Shown piece after piece: positions 45,231 to 52,952 of a DNA stretch of 52,952 nt. The stretch is taken from the NCBI RefSeq assembly GCF_001956315.1, contig NZ_MOLY01000021.1:1-52952 (forward strand). Reading direction: 5' to 3'. Below the pieces are notes generated by a model. It saw nothing but the letters and a program-made list of their open reading frames with translations. It searched no databases and was not told the DNA's origin. Within the stretch, counting starts at the first letter, position 1; the number at the start of each line of letters is the position of its first letter. A program made the translations under genes and the position numbers. The DNA comes from Sphingomonas montana (lineage in GTDB: Bacteria; Pseudomonadota; Alphaproteobacteria; Sphingomonadales; Sphingomonadaceae).

Positions 45231-45998
45231 ATGCAGCCAGGATGTCAGGGTTGTCGAACGAGCGTGCAAGACTTCGGCATCGCCATGGCCTTTCAGCCGA
45301 TCGTCGATGTCGTGACCGGGCGACCGTTTGCGTATGAGGCGCTGGTGCGCGGTCCGGACGGGCAGGGTGCGGGCGAGGTCCTGTCAGCCGTCACGCCGGA
45401 AAATCGCTATGCCTTCGACCAGCAGTGCCGGGTGGCCGCGATCGAGGGCGCGGTGGCGGCCGGGATCCTGGAAACCGACGCGCGGCTTTCCATCAATTTC
45501 CTGCCCAACGCGGTCTATTCGCCGGTCGCGTGTATCCAGCTGACGCTGAAAACCGCGCATGCGACCGGTTTTCCGACCGACCGGCTGATCTTCGAGTTCA
45601 CCGAGAACGAGGAAATGGCCGATATCGACCATGTGAAGCATATCGTCGAAAGCTATCGCAAGATGGGGTTCGCGACCGCGGTGGACGATTTCGGCGCCGG
45701 GCATGCCGGGCTGGGCCTGCTCGCCAATTTTCAGACGGATTTCATCAAGCTGGACATGGATCTGATCCGCGGGATCGACACCAGCCTGCCACGTCGGCTG
45801 ATCGTGGGCGGGGTGGTGCGGATCGCGGAGTCGCTGGGCATCACGGTGATCGCGGAAGGGATCGAGACCGTCGCCGAATATGACGCGCTGCGCGGTATCG
45901 GCGTACGCTATATCCAGGGATATCTGCTCGCACGGCCCGGTTTCCGCGCGCTGCCCGCAGTGACCCTGCCGGAGACCCGTTACACGGCGGTGGCCTGA
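45231..45998 (+). CDS. EAL-domain cyclic-di-GMP phosphodiesterase
   Basis: A 255-residue, stand-alone EAL domain that should hydrolyse c-di-GMP to pGpG. The catalytic set is complete: YEALVRG (EAL motif), FEFTENEE, the VDDFGAGHAGLGLL loop, IKLDMDLI, and AEGIETVAEY near the end. There is no sensor domain, but the N-terminus carries a CQGC pair (residues 5-8) that could bind a metal or respond to redox state. ATG 45231 is chosen because AGGGGAA sits seven bases upstream; a TTG lies 21 bases earlier. The 3' end overlaps the convergent thioesterase gene by 19 bases. Confidence 0.9.
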   Translation: MQPGCQGCRTSVQDFGIAMAFQPIVDVVTGRPFAYEALVRGPDGQGAGEVLSAVTPENRYAFDQQCRVAAIEGAVAAGILETDARLSINFLPNAVYSPVACIQLTLKTAHATGFPTDRLIFEFTENEEMADIDHVKHIVESYRKMGFATAVDDFGAGHAGLGLLANFQTDFIKLDMDLIRGIDTSLPRRLIVGGVVRIAESLGITVIAEGIETVAEYDALRGIGVRYIQGYLLARPGFRALPAVTLPETRYTAVA

Positions 45999-46423
45999 AC
46001 CACTGCCGCCCGGTTGCCCCAGGGCAGCGGGCGGCCGGCGGCATCGACCGCGACCATGACGAATTCGGCGGACGCGGCATGGTGGCGCGCCGCAGACGCC
46101 AGATCCTCCGTCACCAGCGTCACGCCGACGGCGACGGACGTGCGGCCGGCGGCGACGATGGTGGCGGTCAGTTCAACCAGCGCGCCCTGCCGTACCGGGC
46201 GGCGGAAACCGAGCTGGCGGGACGCGACCCTGACCATGACGCCGCGGGTGTGGCGCGTCGCGGCGATGAAGGCGGCCTTGCCCAGCATCGCGAGCGCATC
46301 GCCCCCGAACAGCGTGCCGCGATGGTTGGTGTCGCCGGGGAACACCATGTCGATCAGCCGGACGACGGGACCCGCCGGCGTTTCCGCCAGTGTGTCCGCC
46401 GACGCGTCGGGCGCGGCGGTCAT
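45980..46423 (-). CDS. Acyl-CoA thioesterase, hotdog fold
   Basis: A 147-residue thioesterase of the YciA/BFIT type. GDTNHRGTLFGGDALAMLGK is the hotdog helix with the conserved Asn and GG, and RVASRQLGFRRPVRQGALVE is the following strand. It hydrolyses acyl-CoA to free acid and CoA. The ATG overlaps the metE stop (ATGA, 46420-46423), so it is translated from the metE message and comes under the same cobalamin riboswitch. The 3' end overlaps the EAL gene on the other strand by 19 bases. Confidence 0.88.
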   Translation of the reverse strand: MTAAPDASADTLAETPAGPVVRLIDMVFPGDTNHRGTLFGGDALAMLGKAAFIAATRHTRGVMVRVASRQLGFRRPVRQGALVELTATIVAAGRTSVAVGVTLVTEDLASAARHHAASAEFVMVAVDAAGRPLPWGNRAAVVQATAV

Positions 46424-48726
46424 GCCGCCGCGCGCAGCGTGCGGGCGGCGGCGACCAGCGCGATCAGCGCCGGCCGCACCTCCGGCCATTTGCGCGTCTT
46501 CAGCCCGCAATCCGGGTTCACCCAGATCTGTCCGGCCGGCAGATGGGCGAGTGCCAGGCGCAGCAGCGCCACCATCTCGTCCGCCGCCGGCACGCGCGGG
46601 GCGTGGATGTCGTACACGCCGGGACCGATGTCGTTGGGGTAGCGATAGTCCGCAAAGCCTTCGAGCAGTTCCATCTGCGACCGGGCGGTTTCGATCGAGA
46701 TCACGTCGGCGTCCATCGCGCCGATCGCGGGCAGGATGTCGTTGAATTCCGAATAGCACATGTGCGTGTGGATCTGCGTTTCGTCGCGCACGCCCGACGC
46801 CGACAGCCGGAAGCTTTCCACCGCCCAGTCGAGATAGGCCGCCCAGTCGCGGCGGCGGAGCGGCAGGCCTTCCCGCAGCGCGGCTTCGTCGATCTGGATC
46901 AGTTTGGCGCCCGCCGCCTCAAGGTCGATCACCTCGTCCCGGATGGCGAGTGCGATCTGGCGGCAGCTGACGGCGCGCGGCTGATCGTCGCGCACGAACG
47001 ACCAGTTGAGGATGGTGACCGGGCCGGTCAGCATGCCCTTCATCGGCCGTTCGGTCAGGCCCTGCGCATAGGCCCACCAGTCGACGGTCATCGGGGCGGG
47101 ACGGGCGACGTCACCGTACAGGATCGGCGGACGGACGCAGCGCGAGCCGTAGCTCTGCACCCACGCGCTGCGCGTGAAGGCGAAACCGGACAGCCGTTCG
47201 CCGAAATACTGTACCATGTCGTTGCGTTCGAATTCGCCGTGGACGAGCACATCGAGGCCGATCGATTCCTGCCAGTGGACGGTTTCGGCGGTTTCGGTTC
47301 GCAGGAAGCCTTCATAGGCGGCAGCATCGATTTCGCCGCGCATGAACTGCGCGCGGGCATGGCGGACGCCGGGGGTCTGCGGGAAGCTGCCGATCGTGGT
47401 GGTGGGGAAGGCGGGCAGGTTGAGCCGGGCGGCCTGGAGCGGCTGGCGGATGGCGAAATCCGACGTGCGGCGGGCCTGATCGGGCGTGACCGCGGCAAGG
47501 CGCGCGGCGACCGCGGCGTCGTGGATGCGCGGCGATGCGGCGCGTGCCGCAGCCGCGGCGGTCGATGCGGCGAGCGCGTCGCCGACCGCAGCCCGACCAT
47601 GGTTGAGCGCGCGTTTCAGGACGTCGAGTTCGGCGATCTTCTGCACGGCAAAGGCCAGCCACTGCGCAATTTCGGGATCGAGCGCGGTTTCGAGCGCGAG
47701 ATCGACGGGGGTGTGCAGCAGCGAGCAGGAGGGCGCGAGGATCAGGTCGCGCGTCGCGGCCACCGGTTCGAGCCGGTCAAGCAGCCGTTCGAGATCCGCG
47801 CGCCACACGTTGCGGCCGTCGATGATGCCGAGTGACAGCAGCAGGTCCGGCCGGGCGGCGGCCAGCACGGATTCAAGCTGTTCCGGCGCGCGGACGAGAT
47901 CGATGTGCAGGCCGGCGACGGGAAGCGCGAGCGCGCAGTCCAGATTGTCGCCGATCGCGCCGAAATAGGTGGCGAGCATGAGCTTCGGTCCGGCCCCGGC
48001 AAGGCGGGCATAGCTGCGGGTGAAGGCGTCCCGCTGCGCATCGGTGAGGTCGAGGACGAGGCCGGGTTCGTCGATCTGCACCCAGTCCGCGCCGAGTGCC
48101 GCAAGCTGTGCCAGCACGTCGGCATAGATCGCGACCGCGGCATCGAGATGATCGAGCGGATCGACACCGTGCCCCTTGGCGAGCAGTGCCCAGGTGACGG
48201 GACCGAGCAGGACGGGGCGGGCGGCGATCCCCTGTGCCCGCGCTTCGCGATAGTCATCGAGGATGCGCGTGGAGGACAGCGCCAGCATTGTGTCCGCGGT
48301 CAGTTCGGGGACCATGTAATGATAGTTGGTATCGAACCACTTGGTCATTTCCTGCGCGGTATGGCCGGCACCAGCGCAACAGGCGGCGCCGTCCGGACCG
48401 GCACCCACTTCGGCGGTCGCGCCGCGCGCCATGGCGAAATAGGTCGACAGATCGACCGGGCCGCCGGGATGGGCGTAGCGCGCCGGGACCGCACCCAGCA
48501 TGACGCTGGTATCGAGGACATGATCGTAGAGCGAGAAATCGCCCGCCGGGATATGGTCCGCGCCGAGATCGCGCTGGCAAGCCCAGGCTGTGCCACGCAG
48601 GGTGGCGGCGGTGGCGTGGAGAGCGGCGGTATCGTCCTGCCCTGACCAATGTCTTTCGAGTGCGAATTTCAGTTCGCGGCGCGCGCCGATGCGCGGGAAA
48701 CCCAGTGTAGCGACGGTTACGGTCAT
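46420..48726 (-). CDS. metE: Cobalamin-independent methionine synthase
   Basis: A 768-residue enzyme that methylates homocysteine with 5-methyltetrahydrofolate, without B12. The start MTVTVATLGFPRIGARRELK is the classical MetE opening. The C-terminal barrel carries TTTIGSFPQTPGVRHARAQF, LVHGEFERNDMVQYFGE, PPILYGDV, and the zinc site: THMCYSEFND (His and Cys) plus PDCGLKTR (last Cys). Length is normal. GGGGTGAG precedes the ATG at the right distance. A cobalamin riboswitch lies upstream, so it should be expressed when B12 is scarce. The thioesterase gene follows in overlap. Confidence 0.95.
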   Translation of the reverse strand: MTVTVATLGFPRIGARRELKFALERHWSGQDDTAALHATAATLRGTAWACQRDLGADHIPAGDFSLYDHVLDTSVMLGAVPARYAHPGGPVDLSTYFAMARGATAEVGAGPDGAACCAGAGHTAQEMTKWFDTNYHYMVPELTADTMLALSSTRILDDYREARAQGIAARPVLLGPVTWALLAKGHGVDPLDHLDAAVAIYADVLAQLAALGADWVQIDEPGLVLDLTDAQRDAFTRSYARLAGAGPKLMLATYFGAIGDNLDCALALPVAGLHIDLVRAPEQLESVLAAARPDLLLSLGIIDGRNVWRADLERLLDRLEPVAATRDLILAPSCSLLHTPVDLALETALDPEIAQWLAFAVQKIAELDVLKRALNHGRAAVGDALAASTAAAAARAASPRIHDAAVAARLAAVTPDQARRTSDFAIRQPLQAARLNLPAFPTTTIGSFPQTPGVRHARAQFMRGEIDAAAYEGFLRTETAETVHWQESIGLDVLVHGEFERNDMVQYFGERLSGFAFTRSAWVQSYGSRCVRPPILYGDVARPAPMTVDWWAYAQGLTERPMKGMLTGPVTILNWSFVRDDQPRAVSCRQIALAIRDEVIDLEAAGAKLIQIDEAALREGLPLRRRDWAAYLDWAVESFRLSASGVRDETQIHTHMCYSEFNDILPAIGAMDADVISIETARSQMELLEGFADYRYPNDIGPGVYDIHAPRVPAADEMVALLRLALAHLPAGQIWVNPDCGLKTRKWPEVRPALIALVAAARTLRAAA

Positions 48727-48861
48727 ATTCTACTCACCCCGATGGCGGGCGAGGGGCCGGAACGGACGCACACGGGACATTCGTCGCCGGACAACTAGTC
48801 CGGACGCCTAATTCCCCACGGGGCGACCAGACCGGACACCCCGCCGGAGGACGTTATCTGT

Positions 48862-49055
48862 CGAGGCAGGTCTCCTGGCTCACGGGTCGTCGCTACGGTC
48901 CGGCCTTCCCGGGGTCGCCCCCAGTGACATTGTTGGACCGCCGCTCGCCGCTTACAGTTGCGGGGGCAGCGCCGGCATTGGCCCCGAAGGACCGCACCGG
49001 CTTCCCGTCTTAGCTCCCCCGTTGCGAACAACGGGGAAGAACCTCAACACTATCC
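48862..49055 (-). ncRNA. Cobalamin riboswitch upstream of metE
   Basis: Read on the reverse strand, the stretch shows AGACGGGAAGCCGGTG near its 5' side, then CCCCCGCAACTGTAAGC, CCACTGG-like GTCACTGGGGGCGA, the GGGAAGGCC core, and finally GAGCCAGGAGACCTGCC, the conserved B12 box. This is the full signature of an AdoCbl-type riboswitch. It lies 136 bases before the metE start. No T-run terminator is evident between it and metE, only a 6-bp hairpin (48788-48804), so control may act on ribosome access. Exact limits are approximate. Confidence 0.93.
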
Positions 49056-49128
49056 TTGTGGCCGGCGGGGGCGGAGCCGTCAAGGCAGATATAAAGATAT
49101 CCTTATATCTGCAACTCGACAGGTCCGG

Positions 49129-49554
49129 TCAGGCGAGCGTCAGGCCGACGTCGACATTGCCGCGCGTGGCGTTTGAATAAGGGCAGACTTCGTGGGCCGC
49201 CTTCATCAGCTTTTCACCGTCGGCGCGGTCGACCCCCGGCAGCGAGACGGTGAGGTCGGCGGTGATGCCATAGCCCCCCTCGGACCGCGGGCCGAAGCCG
49301 ATTTCGGCAGTGACGGTGGCATCGGACGGGACCTTGACGCCTTCCTTGCCCGACACCGCCTTCATCGCGCCCAGGAAGCAGGCGGAATAGCCGGCCGCAA
49401 AGAGCTTTTCCGGGTTGGCGCCAACGCCGCCGGGGCCGCCCATTTCCTTCGGCACGACGAGTTTCACATCGACCGAGCCATCGTCGGACTTTGCAGAACC
49501 GTCACGGCCGCCGGTTGCGGTGGCAGTGGTCTTGTAGATCGGATCGACGGACAT
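49129..49554 (-). CDS. ohr: Organic hydroperoxide resistance protein, Ohr/OsmC family
   Basis: A 141-residue thiol peroxidase that reduces organic hydroperoxides. The two reactive cysteines sit in GYSACFLGAM and EVCPYSNATRGN, as in Ohr, and NPEKLFAAGY and the GGPGGVGANPE loop are typical. It acts as a cytoplasmic dimer with lipoylated proteins as reductant (family knowledge). It stands alone, with no ohrR regulator within view. An inverted repeat lies about 40-75 bases upstream. Confidence 0.93.
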   Translation of the reverse strand: MSVDPIYKTTATATGGRDGSAKSDDGSVDVKLVVPKEMGGPGGVGANPEKLFAAGYSACFLGAMKAVSGKEGVKVPSDATVTAEIGFGPRSEGGYGITADLTVSLPGVDRADGEKLMKAAHEVCPYSNATRGNVDVGLTLA

Positions 49555-49591
49555 GCGTGTTTCCTCGTGGCGCGGGTAGATTCGGAGTTGG

Positions 49592-49627
49592 GAACGGTCT
49601 GAGGCGGGATGCGCCGCACGACCGTTC
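49592..49627. repeat. Inverted repeat upstream of ohr
   Basis: GAACGGTC at 49592-49599 and GACCGTTC at 49620-49627 form a perfect 8-bp inverted repeat, 20 bases apart, about two helix turns. It lies 38-73 bases before the ohr start, where an operator would be. It does not resemble the AT-rich OhrR site, so its role is open. Confidence 0.35.
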
Positions 49628-49692
49628 GTGCCGACGCGGCAGGACGGTGCCGCGCGACGCCGAAATGAAAATCCGGGACCGGGTGCGGCGCG

Positions 49693-50052
49693 TCAGTCGC
49701 GGTCGCAGCGCGCGAAGGCGTCCTCGACCTGATCGGCCCAGGCGTTGCGCGCTTCATATTGGCCGAGTTGCGCCGCGGTGCGGGCGACGCGTTCGGCCGG
49801 GCTGGCAGGCATCGTCTGGAGCCGAAGCGGCCTTGGCCGGGCGGCGCGCAGCCGGCGGATATCGGCGGCCGAGGGGCAGCGTGCGACGGTGGCGTCCGCC
49901 GGCCTGCGTTGGGTTGCCGGCGTGGCGGCGGGGGGCGGGATCAGCAGCACCGGGACCGGCGGCGGTGCGGCCGACCGGCCGGGGATGCCGGCCGTGCAGG
50001 CGGCGATCAGCGGGACCGCGAGCAGCACTGCGAACCGGCGACCGCGCCTCAT
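49693..50052 (-). CDS. Small predicted lipoprotein
   Basis: About 119 residues. The signal MRRGRRFAVLLAVPLIAAC gives a clear lipobox (LIAAC) with the Cys lipidated. A Pro-rich stretch (APPPVPVLLIPPPAATP) follows, then CPSAADIRRLRAARPRPL, a helix and a second Cys pair in the closing AWADQVEDAFARC. It overlaps the previous gene by four bases (ATGA), so the two are coupled. ATG at 50067 would also be in frame but spoils the signal. The combination (helical membrane protein then overlapping Pro-rich lipoprotein) recalls the Rz/Rz1 spanin pair of phages; no other phage gene is present. Confidence 0.7.
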   Translation of the reverse strand: MRRGRRFAVLLAVPLIAACTAGIPGRSAAPPPVPVLLIPPPAATPATQRRPADATVARCPSAADIRRLRAARPRPLRLQTMPASPAERVARTAAQLGQYEARNAWADQVEDAFARCDRD

Positions 50053-50474
50053 TTCCAGCCGGTCCATGCCGCGCGGCTATCCTGTTCGATGATCCGCGCA
50101 TCGCCCGCCGCGGTGCCCGTGCTCTGCGTGGCGCGCAGGCGGGAGATTTCGGTGCCGGTGTCGGGGTGTGACCGGGTCGGGACGGGTGCGCCGGCCGCCG
50201 CGACGGCGGATGGCGCGGCGGCCGCCATCGCGACCGCAGCGTCGCGTGCGGCCACGATACGCGCCACGGCATCTGCGGCGTCCGCAGGCGTGGGGGGCGG
50301 GCCGGCGGTGGCCTGGCCGAGTTGGCGGAGCAGCGCGTGCTGCCAGGTCCGCAGGGCGGCGGCGTCGCGCCGCGCGCCGGCCCAGAGCAGCGCGACCGAC
50401 AGCAAGGCGGCGAGCGCCAGCGCCAGACCGATTCCGAGCAGGAGGCTCAACCTGTTGGGATCGGTGCGCGGCAT
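50049..50474 (-). CDS. Single-pass membrane protein, spanin-like layout
   Basis: A 141-residue protein with a short basic N-terminus, one transmembrane helix (about 10-32: LLLGIGLALALAALLSVALL) and a long Ala-rich helical part (DAADAVARIVAARDAAVAMA) in the periplasm. It closes with a short charged segment (ARIIEQDSRAAWTGWK). Not a recognised family. Coupled by ATGA overlap to the lipoprotein gene. A spanin-like or envelope-linking role is a guess from layout alone. Confidence 0.65.
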   Translation of the reverse strand: MPRTDPNRLSLLLGIGLALALAALLSVALLWAGARRDAAALRTWQHALLRQLGQATAGPPPTPADAADAVARIVAARDAAVAMAAAAPSAVAAAGAPVPTRSHPDTGTEISRLRATQSTGTAAGDARIIEQDSRAAWTGWK

Positions 50475-50544
50475 CGGTTCCGTTTCTCGTTGCGGCGCAT
50501 CCCTTAGCGCAGCGATGTGCGCGATACCAAGCAGATCGTCAGGC

Positions 50545-51606
50545 TCAGATGGCGAGCGGCGCGACGTAGCCGGTGAGTTCGAGATAGCCACGTCCGCCGC
50601 GCGTGCGGACCGCCCCCTCCCAATAGACCGGCAGGCCGCCGGCGCGGGCGTCGAGTTCCTGCGCATCGAACAGCGGGGTGAGGCGGTAGCGGCGGACCCC
50701 TTCGGGCAGGCGGACGGACAGCAATTGTTCGACCGGGTATAGCGCACCGGTGCGGGGCGAGCGCCAGCGGCGCAGCGGGGTGAGCGTCACGTCACCGGGC
50801 GCGAACCGCACGATCCGCCCGTCCGGCCGGCGCAGCGACCCGCCCGCCCAGACCGTACCGCCCGATTTGCCACGGATCCGGAACGCCATGAGCGCGGACC
50901 CGTCGTCCAGGTTGAGGCCGGTCCAGTCCCAGCCCGCCGCGCGGGAATCGAGATAGCTGGACGACCATTCGCGGTCGAGCCACGCCTCCCCCGTCACCGC
51001 CACGCTGCGTCCGCCGCGCAGGACGGTGCCGGCGACCTTCAGGTGCGGAACCGAGTAATAGCGACTGGCGTCGGCCGGGTTGGGTCCCTTGCGGCTATAC
51101 CCGCCCTGCCCCTGCGCGAACGGCGGCTGGGTGGGGGTGAGGCCGAGCGCGAGCGTGAAGTCCTTTGCCGGGATGCGCGTTTCGAAACGGCCGGCGGGGG
51201 TTCGGCGGAACGTCCAGTCGCGGATCGCGACCGCCGCGTCGCCGGTCGCGGCCTGCGCCAGCCCGAAGCCGGCGCGCGCCGACCGCTGGTCGTGCAGCAG
51301 GCGACCGGTGGCGGGATCGGACAGGCCGGCATGCGCGAACACGACCTGGCTTGGGTTGAACGCGCTGGGATTGCGCGGATCGACGGGCAGGCGGGAGCGG
51401 AAGAAGGTGACCTGGAAGCCCAGATCCTGCCCGTCCGCGGTGCGCAGCCAGCCGGTGGCGTACCACCATTCGGTGCGATAGGCCGGGTGCGCGCCGTGGT
51501 CCGCGGGGAAGGTCAGCGGCACTCCGGGGCGGACGACCGGATAGTCGGTAACGGGTGCTGCAGCGGCGAGCAGCAGCAGCGCGAGGAGGGTCCAGAGCCG
51601 GCGCAT
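50545..51606 (-). CDS. AttH/CrtC-like lipocalin-domain exported protein
   Basis: A 353-residue protein with a signal peptide (LLALLLLAAAAPV). The domain is the hydroxyneurosporene-synthase/AttH double-lipocalin type: AYRTEWWYATGWLRTADGQD has the conserved EWWY, then FFRSRLP, VFAHAGLSD, and RSVAVTGEAWLDREWSSSYL with the typical TGEAWLDREW signature. Such proteins accompany FtsX-type ABC permeases (AttEFGH, known pattern). Here the start (ATG 51606) overlaps the permease stop by one base (TGATG). It may bind a lipophilic substrate of the transporter or be a hydratase; no carotenoid gene is nearby. Confidence 0.85.
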   Translation of the reverse strand: MRRLWTLLALLLLAAAAPVTDYPVVRPGVPLTFPADHGAHPAYRTEWWYATGWLRTADGQDLGFQVTFFRSRLPVDPRNPSAFNPSQVVFAHAGLSDPATGRLLHDQRSARAGFGLAQAATGDAAVAIRDWTFRRTPAGRFETRIPAKDFTLALGLTPTQPPFAQGQGGYSRKGPNPADASRYYSVPHLKVAGTVLRGGRSVAVTGEAWLDREWSSSYLDSRAAGWDWTGLNLDDGSALMAFRIRGKSGGTVWAGGSLRRPDGRIVRFAPGDVTLTPLRRWRSPRTGALYPVEQLLSVRLPEGVRRYRLTPLFDAQELDARAGGLPVYWEGAVRTRGGRGYLELTGYVAPLAI

Positions 51607-52952
51607 CACCAATCCTCCCGCACCGCGCGCACGGCATCGACCGCGACCGCGCGGCGGCCGGCCAGCATAGCCGTGGCGGCCGCTGCGACAACCAGCGCAG
51701 CGGCGACACCCGCGATCAGCGGGATCGGCACACGCGTCGTCATCGTCCAGTTGAACGACTGCGGATTGACGACGTGGATCAGGATCTGGCTGAGCCCGAG
51801 GCCGAGCGCGATCCCGGCGACGCCGCCGACCGCGCCGAGCAGCGCACCCTCCGCCCCCAGCATCGCGACGATCTGCGCCCGGCCCGCACCGATATGGCGG
51901 AGCATGCCGAATTCGCGGATGCGCGCGATCGTCTGGGCCGAGACGGTGGTGGCGACGCCGGCGAGGCCGACCAGCACCGCGACCGCTTCGAGCAGATAGG
52001 TGATCGCGAAGCTGCGGTCGAACAGGTCGAGCGCGTAGGCGCGGAGCGTCCTGGGGCTGGCGACGGCGACCTGGCCGGCAAGCGCGGGGGGGGCGGCGGC
52101 GATCAGCGCGCGGCGGACGCGGGCCGGGTCGGCACCGGAGGCAAGCGTGACAGCGCCCTCGTCACGGACGGCGTCTCCGGTCAGCCGGTTGTAGGCGGCG
52201 GTATCGATCGCGATCGCGCCCTGTTGCCGCGCATAGTCGCGCCAGATGCCGGCCACCGCGAACCGCACGCCGCCAGCGCCGATGGGCAGTGCCAGCGTGT
52301 CGCCGCGGTCCTTGTGCATCACGCGTGAGGCGGGTTCGGACAGCCAGACGGCGACGGTGCCGGCGGGAACCGCGACGCTGGGGCCGATCAACGGCAGCGT
52401 GGCATCGATCGGACGGGCGATCAGGATGGTGGCGGGCTGGCCGGGGTCGAGCGTGAGCGGGACCTGGCGGGTGAAGGCGATGCGCGCGACGCCGGGGACG
52501 GCGCCCAGCCGCGCCTGTGCCGCGGGGTCGAAGCCGCCGGCGTCGCCTTCGACGCGGAGGTACAGATCGGCGGACAGCACGTCGCCCAGCCAGTCGTCGA
52601 CCGCGCCGCGGAAACTGGTGACCATGACGGCCATCGCGATCATCAGCGCGGTGCTGGCGACGATACCGCCCAGCGCCACCGCGGCCTGGCCGGGCGCACC
52701 GCGCAGATGGCGGATCGCAAGGTCGAAGGCGGGGCGGCCGGTGGCCCGCGCGTCGAACGGGGCGAGCAGCACCCGCGCCGCCCACGGCATCGCCGCGACG
52801 CCGCCGGCCAGCACCAGCGCCATCGCGACATAGCCGAACAGCGGCAGTCCGCCGACCGCAGGCAGCAGCGCGGCAGCAACCCCGCCCGCGACGAGGGCCA
52901 GCGGCACGCGCCACGCGACCGGGGCACGCGGATCGACGACGTCGCCGGCGTT
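51606..52952 (-). CDS. FtsX-like ABC transporter permease, 5' end outside window
   Basis: At least 448 residues; the frame stays open to the right edge, so the N-terminal part lies outside. Seen are two hydrophobic helices (LPLFGYVAMALVLAGGVAAM), a large periplasmic MacB-type core (about 100-300, LTLDPGQPATILIARP, GDTLALPIGA), and the closing FtsX domain with helices AVAVLVGLAGVATTVSAQ, EFGMLRHIGAGRAQIVAMLG and GVAAALVVAAAATAML. EFGMLRHIGA is the classic FtsX coupling segment. The ATPase gene probably lies further right. Probably works with the AttH-like protein in export or extraction of lipids or lipoproteins. Confidence 0.88.
   Translation of the reverse strand, partial: NAGDVVDPRAPVAWRVPLALVAGGVAAALLPAVGGLPLFGYVAMALVLAGGVAAMPWAARVLLAPFDARATGRPAFDLAIRHLRGAPGQAAVALGGIVASTALMIAMAVMVTSFRGAVDDWLGDVLSADLYLRVEGDAGGFDPAAQARLGAVPGVARIAFTRQVPLTLDPGQPATILIARPIDATLPLIGPSVAVPAGTVAVWLSEPASRVMHKDRGDTLALPIGAGGVRFAVAGIWRDYARQQGAIAIDTAAYNRLTGDAVRDEGAVTLASGADPARVRRALIAAAPPALAGQVAVASPRTLRAYALDLFDRSFAITYLLEAVAVLVGLAGVATTVSAQTIARIREFGMLRHIGAGRAQIVAMLGAEGALLGAVGGVAGIALGLGLSQILIHVVNPQSFNWTMTTRVPIPLIAGVAAALVVAAAATAMLAGRRAVAVDAVRAVREDW

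Noticed and set aside
49693-50474. Evidence for a prophage around the spanin-like pair
   Set aside because: Both sides are ordinary chromosomal genes (ohr, AttH-like, FtsX); no endolysin, holin or structural gene.

Overview
The window is high-GC DNA with almost no AT-rich sequence outside a few intergenic gaps. It carries several TonB-dependent receptors, secreted metallopeptidases, a sigma/FecR signalling block, CopA/CopB and a promoter resembling those of the EcfG general stress response. Together these suggest an alphaproteobacterium of the Sphingomonas type. That assignment is inferred from gene content and style; there is no rRNA, tRNA or other phylogenetic marker here. I saw no insertion sequence, CRISPR array or phage block.

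Layout. 1-1812: gene-poor, with one broken endonuclease/exonuclease/phosphatase gene. 1994-5875: envelope genes (membrane protein, L,D-transpeptidase, a pair of paralogous secreted proteins around a small ion channel). 6558-22637: a peptide-scavenging style block with M20 and M14 periplasmic metallopeptidases, two TonB receptors, a large Asp-box (BNR) protein, a LysR regulator and a second M20 enzyme. 22824-25038: a divergent LysR/MFS efflux pair. 25163-27099: a cyclic-nucleotide-binding, thioredoxin-reductase-like flavoprotein that has lost its redox dithiol, translationally coupled to a UBP-type zinc finger. 27344-34488: ECF sigma, FecR, STN-TonB receptor and a 1055-residue autotransporter. 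34717-37613: copper oxidase CopA and outer-membrane CopB. 37703-40299: a SRPBCC/alcohol dehydrogenase/SDR operon behind an EcfG-like promoter. 40507-45124: a siderophore receptor divergent from a DUF3649-PepSY-DUF3325 iron block, with a Fur-box-like palindrome between them. 45231-49554: an EAL phosphodiesterase, a hotdog thioesterase, metE with a cobalamin riboswitch, and Ohr. 49693 to the end: a coupled membrane protein/lipoprotein pair, then an AttH/CrtC-like secreted protein and an FtsX-type permease cut by the window edge.

How it works together. Most of the window deals with the cell envelope: importing scarce nutrients (peptides, siderophores), sensing them (sigma/FecR, LysR, Fur), and resisting copper, peroxide and general stress. 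The least conventional parts are the dithiol-less flavoprotein with its UBP finger, the autotransporter at the end of a sigma/FecR/TonB operon, and an identical 11-residue Cys/His/Met motif in both CopA and CopB.
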